A stretch of 64,000 nt of DNA from DASZHJ01 sp035517495. Its GTDB lineage: Bacteria > Pseudomonadota > Alphaproteobacteria > ATCC43930 > CGMCC-115725. Position numbers and translations under genes: made by a program. Within the stretch, counting starts at the first letter, position 1, and each line of letters starts with the position of its first letter. Of the stretch, positions 58,109 to 64,000 are shown piece after piece. The stretch spans positions 62,001 through 126,000 of the forward strand of contig DATIYT010000103.1 in assembly GCA_035517495.1 (NCBI GenBank). The letters are read 5' to 3'. Under the pieces are notes generated by a model. That model did no database searches. It worked only from the letters and a program-made list of their open reading frames with translations, and was not told the DNA's origin.

Positions 58109-59656
58109 CTAAATCACCAGTTCGACAAGATAAGGTCCCCGCGTGGCCAATCCGCGACTCAACTCGCGGGTCAACTCTTCGAGATCGGTGGCGCGGCTCG
58201 CCTCAACGCCGTGACCGCGCGCGAGCGAAACCCAGTCGAGATCGGGGCGGTCGAGGTTCAGCATGTCCATGGCCTTTCGCCCGGGATTGCCGGCGCCCAC
58301 ATTGGCAAGCTCGCCCTTGAGAATCTGATAGGAGCGGTTGGCGAGCACCAGCACCGTCACGTTCAGATTCTCGCGCGCCATGGTCCAGAGCGACTGCACC
58401 GTGTACATGGCGCTGCCGTCGCCCTCGAGCGCGATTACCTTGCGCTCGGGTGCCGCGATCGCACAGCCGATCGCGACCGGCATGCCGTAGCCGATCGAGC
58501 CGCCGGCATTGTTGAGCCAGTCGTGCGGTGGCGCGCCGGCGGTGTTCGGATGAAATCCCCGTCCGGTCGAGACGGATTCATCGACCACGATCGCGCGCTC
58601 GGGAATGAGCCCGCCCAGAACATGTGCAATGCCTTCGGGCGTGGGCTTGCCGCTCTGCGGCGGGGAGCGGCGACTCTGCGCCACGTCGATGGGCGGCGTC
58701 GTGAGCGCGCCCAGTTCCGCCGCGAGCGCTTGGAGCGTCCCTTCGATATCCTCCTCCACCCCCACCAGCTTGACGACTTCGCAACCCTCGGGCGTGAGCT
58801 CGCTTGGCTTGCCGGGGTAGGCAAAGAACGCGATCGGCGCCCGCGATCCCACCAGCACGATCTTCCGCACGCCCTTCAAATAGCCGATCGCCTGGTCGAC
58901 CGGGTAGGGGATGCGGCTCACCTGCACGCGGCCGGCGCCACGCTCGATGCGCGCGTTTTGGGATTCGGCGCTAAGCCGTGCGCCGGTCTTGGCGGCGATG
59001 CGTCCCGCGAGCTCGAGCCCCCGCTCGCGCAGCGCCACCCCGCCCAGCAGCAACATCGCGCCGTTGCCGGACGTCAGCGCCTTGGCGACCGAGATCACCG
59101 TCCCGGCATCGACCTTGCGGCGCGGCTCGGGCGGACGCGGCGTTACCACGTCCTCGGCGGGATTCCACGCGGTATCGGCCGGCAGGATCAGCGTGGCGAC
59201 GTGGCCGGGTGCACGCCGTGCGGCCTCGATCGCGAGCGCACCATCCGCGGCAACGGTCTTGGAGGAGGGCGACGTCTTGACCCAATCCGACATCGGCCGC
59301 GCCACCCCCTGGATGTCCGAAGTGAGCGGTGCGTTGAGCGCCACGTGATACGTGGCATGCTCGCCCACGATATTGACGATGCCGGAGCGCGCCTTCTTGG
59401 CGTTGTGCAAATTGGCGAGGCCGTTGCCGAGACCTGGACCCAAATGCAGCAGGGTCGCGGCCGGCTTTCCCGCGATCCGGTAGTAGCCGTCGGCGGCACC
59501 GGTGACCACGCCCTCGAACAGCGCCAGCACGCAGCGCATGCCGTCGATCTTGTCGAGCGCAGCCACAAAATGCATCTCCGACGTGCCGGGATTGGCGAAG
59601 CAGACATTGACGCCGCCGGCAAGCAGCGTGCGAACCAGGCTTTCGGCGCCGTTCAT
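58109..59656 (-). CDS. Thiamine-diphosphate-dependent enzyme (acetolactate synthase large-subunit/benzoylformate decarboxylase-like)
   Basis: 515 residues. NPGTSEMHFVAALDKIDG and LFEGVVTGAADGYYR form the N-terminal ThDP-PYR region, with a Glu in the position that activates the cofactor. The GDGSAMYTVQSLWTMARENLNVTVLVLANR stretch (GDG...N) is the ThDP-Mg site of the PP domain. The middle domain is shortened relative to IlvB, and no small regulatory subunit gene is near, so a catabolic decarboxylase or lyase is more likely than acetolactate synthesis. It follows the FadB-like gene by 17 bases and is probably co-transcribed. Confidence 0.88.
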   Translation of the reverse strand: MNGAESLVRTLLAGGVNVCFANPGTSEMHFVAALDKIDGMRCVLALFEGVVTGAADGYYRIAGKPAATLLHLGPGLGNGLANLHNAKKARSGIVNIVGEHATYHVALNAPLTSDIQGVARPMSDWVKTSPSSKTVAADGALAIEAARRAPGHVATLILPADTAWNPAEDVVTPRPPEPRRKVDAGTVISVAKALTSGNGAMLLLGGVALRERGLELAGRIAAKTGARLSAESQNARIERGAGRVQVSRIPYPVDQAIGYLKGVRKIVLVGSRAPIAFFAYPGKPSELTPEGCEVVKLVGVEEDIEGTLQALAAELGALTTPPIDVAQSRRSPPQSGKPTPEGIAHVLGGLIPERAIVVDESVSTGRGFHPNTAGAPPHDWLNNAGGSIGYGMPVAIGCAIAAPERKVIALEGDGSAMYTVQSLWTMARENLNVTVLVLANRSYQILKGELANVGAGNPGRKAMDMLNLDRPDLDWVSLARGHGVEASRATDLEELTRELSRGLATRGPYLVELVI

Positions 59657-59673
59657 ACGCGATCTCCCTGCCG

Positions 59674-61758
59674 TCAGCGCTCGGTGAAGCCCTTGCTGCT
59701 CTCCGCGAGTCGCCGCAACAGTGGCGAGGGGGTCCAGAGCGCGCCCTGTTCGCGTTCGAAACGGCGCACGGTCTCATAGACCTTGGCGACGCCGATACCG
59801 TCGGCATAGTGCATGGGACCGCCGCGCCAGCGCGGGAAGCCGAAGCCATAAAGCCACATCACGTCGATGTCGCTGGCACGATACGCGATGCCTTCATCGA
59901 GGATCTTGGCGGCCTCGTTGATCGCGGCATACATGCAGCGCGCGAGAATTTCCTCGTCGCTGACGGGACGCCGGGTGATACCTTGGTCCTTCGACGATTT
60001 GAGGATGATCTGCTCCACTTCGGGGTCGGGTATCGGCGCGCGGCCGCCGGGCTCGTAGCGGTACCAGCCCTTGCCGGTCTTCTGCCCGTAGCGGCCGAGC
60101 TCGTAGAGTCGATCAGCCGTGGGCGAATAGCGGATGTTGTTGGGCCGCGTCGCATCCAGCGAACGGCGCACCCGCCATCCCACATCGATGCCCGCGAGAT
60201 CGGCGACGGCGAAGGGACCCATGGGCATGCCGAAGTCGTAGAGCACCTTGTCCACCTGCTGTGGCAGCGCGCCCTCGTCCACCAAGAAATTGGCCTCGCG
60301 GGTGAAGGCGCCGCGGCTCCTGTTTGCGACGAAGCCGTGGCAGACGCCGCAGACCACGCCCACCTTTGCGATGCGCTTTGCAAGCGCCTGCGAGGTCGCG
60401 ACCACCTCGCGCGAGGTCTTGGCGCCGCGCACGATCTCCAGCAGCTTCATTACGTTGGCTGGGCTGAAGAAGTGCAGACCGATCACGCTCTCGGGGCGCT
60501 TGGTCGCGGTCGAAATCTCGTTCACGTCGAGGCTCGAAGTGTTCGTGGCGAGTACGGCGCCGGGTTTCATAGCGCGGTCGAGCAGTCCGAACACCTCTTT
60601 CTTGACGCCCATGTCCTCGAACGCCGCCTCGATCACGATATCGGCGTCGCCAATCGCGTCGTAGCCGCGGGCGCGGCTAATCAATGACAGGCGCTTTTTC
60701 TTATCGTCCTCGCGAATCCGGCCCTTCTGCACCATCTCTTGATAGAGAGCATCGATGCGGACCATGCCGCGGTCGAGCGCCTCGGACGAGCTCTCGAGGA
60801 TTTGCACGGGGATGCCGGCATCGGCGAAGCACATGGCGATGCCGGCGCCCATGGTGCCGGCGCCAATGACCGCGCCGGTCTTGAGCGGCTTCGCCTGCAC
60901 GCTCTGGTCGATGTCGGGGAGCTTCGCCGCCTCGCGTTCCGCGAAGAAGGCGTAGCGCAGCGCTTTCGACTGCTCCGACGGGATCAGCTCACCGATGATG
61001 CGCACGGTCTCGGCGAGCGCTTGGTCGAAGGGCAACCTCACCGCATTCTCGACACAGTCGATGGCGCGCTGCGGCGAAATCTGGCCGCGGGTCGCTCGAT
61101 TGGCATTGGCGCGCGCCGCCGCCACCTGCGCCGCCCAATCCGCAGGCGCCGTCAGCGGCACTTGGCTCAGGCGTCGGATCGGACGCTTCTCCTTGAGGGC
61201 GCGCTCGGCGAACGCGACGGCTCCCGCGAGCAGATCGCCTTCGATGATTTCGTCGACGACGCCGAGGTCCTTGGCTCGCTGTCCGCGCGCGGGATCGCCG
61301 GACGCGATCATCTTGAGCGCGGGTTCGAGGCCGATGGCGCGCGGCAACCGTTCGACGCCTCCGGCACCGGGGACAAGACCGATCTTGACCTCGGGGAGCC
61401 CCAACTGCGCACGGGAGGTGGCGACGCGGAAATGGCAGCCGAGCGCCACTTCGAGGCCGCCGCCCAAAGCCGCGCCATCGATCGCGGCGATCACCGGCTT
61501 TTGGCTCGCCTCGATGTCGGCGATCGCCTTGGTCAAGCGCGGCTGTTGCGGCGGCTTGCCGAATTCGCGGATGTCGGCGCCGGCGATAAAGGTGCTGCCT
61601 TTGCCGATCAGCACGATCGCGTGAACGCCCGCATCCGCGGCTGCCCGGGCGATCGTGTCGACCAGGCCTTGGCGCACGCCGACGCTCAACGCATTGACCG
61701 GGGGATTGTCGACGGTAAGAACGGCGATCCGGCCTTGCTGCGAATAATGGACGGTCAT
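59674..61758 (-). CDS. Bifunctional enoyl-CoA hydratase/3-hydroxyacyl-CoA dehydrogenase
   Basis: 694 residues, like peroxisomal multifunctional enzyme type 1 and bacterial FadB/FadJ relatives. The crotonase half has FIAGADIREFG (oxyanion hole) and IDGAALGGGLEVALGC, then LGLPEVKIGLVPGAGG. The dehydrogenase half has the NAD site GAVIGAGTMGAGIAMCFADAG and HFFSPANVMKLLEIV with catalytic His. Two 3HCDH C-terminal domains follow. GGGAGG-type SD precedes the ATG. It carries out hydration and oxidation of enoyl-CoA in a beta-oxidation-like route and sits between the ThDP enzyme and the DUF35/thiolase-like pair. Confidence 0.93.
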   Translation of the reverse strand: MTVHYSQQGRIAVLTVDNPPVNALSVGVRQGLVDTIARAAADAGVHAIVLIGKGSTFIAGADIREFGKPPQQPRLTKAIADIEASQKPVIAAIDGAALGGGLEVALGCHFRVATSRAQLGLPEVKIGLVPGAGGVERLPRAIGLEPALKMIASGDPARGQRAKDLGVVDEIIEGDLLAGAVAFAERALKEKRPIRRLSQVPLTAPADWAAQVAAARANANRATRGQISPQRAIDCVENAVRLPFDQALAETVRIIGELIPSEQSKALRYAFFAEREAAKLPDIDQSVQAKPLKTGAVIGAGTMGAGIAMCFADAGIPVQILESSSEALDRGMVRIDALYQEMVQKGRIREDDKKKRLSLISRARGYDAIGDADIVIEAAFEDMGVKKEVFGLLDRAMKPGAVLATNTSSLDVNEISTATKRPESVIGLHFFSPANVMKLLEIVRGAKTSREVVATSQALAKRIAKVGVVCGVCHGFVANRSRGAFTREANFLVDEGALPQQVDKVLYDFGMPMGPFAVADLAGIDVGWRVRRSLDATRPNNIRYSPTADRLYELGRYGQKTGKGWYRYEPGGRAPIPDPEVEQIILKSSKDQGITRRPVSDEEILARCMYAAINEAAKILDEGIAYRASDIDVMWLYGFGFPRWRGGPMHYADGIGVAKVYETVRRFEREQGALWTPSPLLRRLAESSKGFTER

Positions 61759-61798
61759 GCGGGGCCTCCCGAATGGGTGTTGTAGCGGTCGATGCGGT

Positions 61799-62191
61799 TC
61801 AAGCCGGCGTGAACATCGGTACCGGCGGCCCGCCCTGGGTTGGCTTGAACACCAGCTTGACGTTCTGGCCGATGCGAAGGCGATCGAAATCGCAATCGAC
61901 GAGATTGGTCATCATGGTGGGACCTTCCTCGAGCGTGACATAAGCGATCGCGTAGGGCACGGGCGCCCGGCGCATCACGCTGTAGCTGTAGATCGTGCCT
62001 CGTCCCTTGCTCTCTCGCCATTCGGTCTGGTCGCTGAAACAGAAGGGACAGATCGCGCGCGGATAATAGTGCAGCTCGCCACAGGCGCGGCAGTGCTTGA
62101 TCAAGAGCTTGCCCTCCTTCGCCGCGTCCCAGAAGGCCTGGGTTTCCGGATTGGGCTCGGGCGCCACCAGCTCACGTTCTTTCTGGGCCAT
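61799..62191 (-). CDS. DUF35 zinc-ribbon/OB-fold protein, thiolase partner
   Basis: 130 residues from the ATG at 62191. A rubredoxin-like zinc ribbon (C34, C37, C48, C51) is followed by an OB fold (GRGTIYSYSVMRRAP, then YVTLEEGPTMMTNLVDC). DUF35 proteins form complexes with thiolase-like proteins and may bind the acyl-CoA; the best-known case is the steroid side-chain aldolase. Here the gene starts four bases after the thiolase-like stop, so a complex is very likely. Confidence 0.9.
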   Translation of the reverse strand: MAQKERELVAPEPNPETQAFWDAAKEGKLLIKHCRACGELHYYPRAICPFCFSDQTEWRESKGRGTIYSYSVMRRAPVPYAIAYVTLEEGPTMMTNLVDCDFDRLRIGQNVKLVFKPTQGGPPVPMFTPA

Positions 62192-62195
62192 CTCT

Positions 62196-63365
62196 TCACT
62201 CCCTCTCCATAATGACCGTGGCGCTGCCATGGCGGCTGCCGAGCAGGCCGCCCGTGCCATGCGCGATCGCGAGATTGCAATTGGGCACCTGCACCTTGGG
62301 ATGCGCTTCACCGCGCAGTTGCCGCACCGCCTCCACCACTTTGGTAAGGCCGCCGCGGTTGGCCGGGTGGTTGTTGCAGAGCCCACCGCCATCGGTGTTG
62401 AAGGGAAGCTTGCCGACGCCGGAGATCAGATTGCCATCGGCTACGAAGGCGCCGCCTTTGCCTTTCTCGCAGAAGCCGAGGTCTTCGATCTGGATCAGCA
62501 CCGTGATGGTGAAGCTGTCGTAGATCGAAGCGTATTTGATGTCCTTGGGCGTAACTTTCGCCTCCTCGAAGGCCGCGGCGCCGGACCAGCGCGCGCCCGA
62601 GTAGGTTAAATCAATCTTGCCGCCCATCTGCCCCTTGGGCGCCTCGCCGGCACCGCGGATTTTGACCTTGGGCCGCTTCAGGCTTCGCGCCACCTCGGGT
62701 GCCGCCACAATAATCGCGCCGCCGCCGTCGCTGATAATGCAGCAGTCAAGGCGATGCAGCGGGTCGGAGATCATGGGAGAGTTCACGACCTCCTCGACCG
62801 TCACCACCTCCTTCAGCACGGCGTGCGGATTCCACTGCGCGTGATGGGAGGCCGCGACCTTGATCCAAGCAAGCTGCTCGCTGGTGGTACCGAACTCATG
62901 CATGTGCCGCATGGCGCACATGCCATAGACGTTGGCGGTGACCGGTCCGCAGTGAAATTCGAATGCGACGTCGGGGGAGGGCGTGCCGCGCACCCGCGGC
63001 ACCGTCCCGGTCGCCATTCCCTCGGCGCGCGGACGACCTGCAAGGGTGATCAGCGCCACCCTGCATTTGCCGAGCGCGATCGCCTCAGCCGCGTGCGCCA
63101 CGTGGACGATGTAGGAGGAGCCACCGGTGTCGGTGGAATCGAGATGACGGAGCTTCAGCCCCATGTAGTCCGCCATGGCGAGCGGCCCCAGCCCCGGGGC
63201 GTCGCCCGCGCAGAAATATCCGTCCACATCGCTCTTGGTGAGACCGGCATCTTCGAGCGCGCCCTTGGCGGATTCCGCATGGAGTTGCGCCAGCGATTTG
63301 TCGTCCGCCTTGCGGGTAGGATGCTCGTAGATGCCGACGATATAGGCCCTGCCGTTGATGCTCAT
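62196..63365 (-). CDS. Thiolase-fold (SCP2-thiolase/Ltp2-like) protein without the nucleophilic cysteine
   Basis: 389 residues. The thiolase fold is evident from GYFCAGDAPG, STDTGGSSYIVHVAHAAEAI, YDSFTITVLIQIEDLGFC and GGGLCNNHPANRGG. The position where thiolases have their acyl-accepting Cys reads GGSS (81-84), and the C-terminal Cys block reads HGTGGLLG, so classical thiolysis is unlikely. Ltp2-type proteins that pair with DUF35 and catalyse retro-aldol cleavage of beta-hydroxyacyl-CoA have a similar build. Transcribed just before the DUF35 gene. Aldolase activity is inference. Confidence 0.85.
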   Translation of the reverse strand: MSINGRAYIVGIYEHPTRKADDKSLAQLHAESAKGALEDAGLTKSDVDGYFCAGDAPGLGPLAMADYMGLKLRHLDSTDTGGSSYIVHVAHAAEAIALGKCRVALITLAGRPRAEGMATGTVPRVRGTPSPDVAFEFHCGPVTANVYGMCAMRHMHEFGTTSEQLAWIKVAASHHAQWNPHAVLKEVVTVEEVVNSPMISDPLHRLDCCIISDGGGAIIVAAPEVARSLKRPKVKIRGAGEAPKGQMGGKIDLTYSGARWSGAAAFEEAKVTPKDIKYASIYDSFTITVLIQIEDLGFCEKGKGGAFVADGNLISGVGKLPFNTDGGGLCNNHPANRGGLTKVVEAVRQLRGEAHPKVQVPNCNLAIAHGTGGLLGSRHGSATVIMERE

Positions 63366-63407
63366 GGGTAAGATCGCCTCGATTGTTGTTGGATGGGCAC
63401 GCCGCCG

Positions 63408-63998
63408 TCACCGCCCCCGGAACACCGGCTTGCGCTTTTCGAGAAATGCGCGCGCGCCCTCGTGGAAATCCTCGGAGCTGAAGATTTGTGGCGCGTTGTC
63501 GAGCTGTACTTGCAGCGCGCGTTCGAAATCCATGGGGGCATAGCGCGTCAGGCTCTTGATGCGGCGGATCGCGAGCGGCGGGCCACTGGCGAGGCGTTGC
63601 GCGATCTTGCGCGCTTCGGCGAGCGCCTCGCCCTTGGCGACGAGCTTATCGGCAAGGCCGAGGCGGAGTGCTTCAGCGGCGTCGATCTCCTCGCCCAGCA
63701 TCATCATCTGCCGCGCCTTCGCGGGCCCCACGCGGAACGGCAACGACCAGAAGAGGCCGTAGTCGGGGATCGCTCCGATCCGGACGAAGGCGGAGCAGAA
63801 GCGCGCACCCTCGGCCGCAATGACCAGATCCGCCGCTGCCGCAAGGCCGAGCCCCGCACCGAAGGCGGCACCTTCGACGGCGGCGATCACCGGCTTCTCG
63901 CCCAGCACGATCTGCCGGATCGACCAGTTGCTCCGCTCCTGGCTCGCGCGCGATTCAATCGCGTTGATGTCCTTGAGACGATTGAGATCGCCGCCCGA
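63408..63998 (-). CDS. Enoyl-CoA hydratase/isomerase family protein, 5' end outside window
   Basis: The reading frame is open to the right edge. The visible 196 residues begin within SGGDL, which corresponds to the first oxyanion-hole strand of crotonases, and continue with VIAAVEGAAFGAGLGLAAAADLVIA, the second. ARFCSAFVRIGAIPDYGLFWSLPFRVG places Asp where many hydratases have the second catalytic Glu region. A GTG at 63908 could be read as a start but would cut the fold, so I treat the gene as truncated by the window. It lies 42 bases upstream of the thiolase-like gene and belongs to the same CoA-pathway cluster. Confidence 0.88.
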   Translation of the reverse strand, partial: SGGDLNRLKDINAIESRASQERSNWSIRQIVLGEKPVIAAVEGAAFGAGLGLAAAADLVIAAEGARFCSAFVRIGAIPDYGLFWSLPFRVGPAKARQMMMLGEEIDAAEALRLGLADKLVAKGEALAEARKIAQRLASGPPLAIRRIKSLTRYAPMDFERALQVQLDNAPQIFSSEDFHEGARAFLEKRKPVFRGR

Positions 63999-64000
63999 GG

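Noticed and set aside
1..64000. Mobile elements, CRISPR arrays, rRNA or tRNA genes, integrated phage
   Set aside because: I found no transposase, integrase, phage structural gene, regularly spaced repeat or RNA gene on either strand.

Overview
The window is a dense, GC-rich chromosomal segment (roughly two thirds G+C by eye) from a bacterium that is most probably an alphaproteobacterium. The reasons are the ATGA/TGATG-coupled operons, the dominance of Rieske oxygenases, CO-dehydrogenase-type molybdenum hydroxylases, LIV-type ABC transport and dimethylglycine-dehydrogenase-like genes, and the proteobacterial PxpABC set. It carries about 47 protein genes. I see no rRNA, tRNA, transposase, phage gene or CRISPR array, and no gene-free stretch longer than 300 bases.

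Layout. 0-2.8 kb: tail of an unidentified gene, a two-subunit CoA-transferase and a luciferase-like F420-type oxidoreductase (+). 2.7-7.6 kb: a four-gene coenzyme F420 operon cofE-cofD-cofC-fbiC (-). 7.7-11.2 kb: 5-oxoprolinase genes pxpA (-) and pxpB-pxpC plus a GntR/UTRA regulator (+). 11.4-12.8 kb: class III nucleotide cyclase. 12.8-16.4 kb (-): two Rieske oxygenases, a DUF1989 protein and an FbiB-C-like nitroreductase in one operon. 16.7-23.0 kb (+): a trimethylamine-dehydrogenase/old-yellow-enzyme-like flavoprotein coupled to a three-gene Mo-hydroxylase. 23.0-31.1 kb: Rieske alpha/beta pair, ABM protein, alpha/beta hydrolase, GFA protein, guanidino-acid ureohydrolase, PhyH dioxygenase, D-amino-acid-dehydrogenase-like flavoprotein and a fourth Rieske oxygenase. 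31.1-37.0 kb (-): complete LIV ABC transporter. 37.2-40.4 kb (-): amidohydrolase, 2-hydroxyacid dehydrogenase, SDR. 40.6-49.6 kb: CGNR regulator diverging from a second substrate-binding protein, DAO flavoprotein, nitroreductase and two tandem DMGDH/GcvT proteins. 49.7-54.0 kb (-): second Mo-hydroxylase operon. 54.0-58.1 kb: TauD dioxygenase, chalcone-isomerase-like protein, SDR, P450. 58.1-64 kb (-): ThDP enzyme, FadB-like protein, DUF35/thiolase-like pair, enoyl-CoA hydratase.

How it may work together (inference). Three of the four Rieske proteins carry the Glu bridging residue known from quaternary-ammonium oxygenases (carnitine, glycine betaine, stachydrine). They sit among a TMADH-like demethylase, two DMGDH-like proteins with the covalent-flavin His motif, DAO-type amine/amino-acid oxidases and amino-acid-type ABC uptake. 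The middle of the window therefore reads as an uptake and stepwise N-demethylation/oxidation island for methylated amino acids or related amines. The right edge is a separate CoA-thioester pathway.

Most unusual features. Both Mo-hydroxylase operons encode a small subunit in which the two-[2Fe-2S] domain is fused to a CoxG-like SRPBCC domain ending in a short amphipathic tail. The F420 pathway is complete apart from its reductase step, for which a stand-alone candidate is present. A perfect 11-bp-arm palindrome lies between the CGNR regulator and the orphan binding protein. Two SDRs have aberrant catalytic tetrads, and a thiolase-like protein lacks the usual nucleophile.
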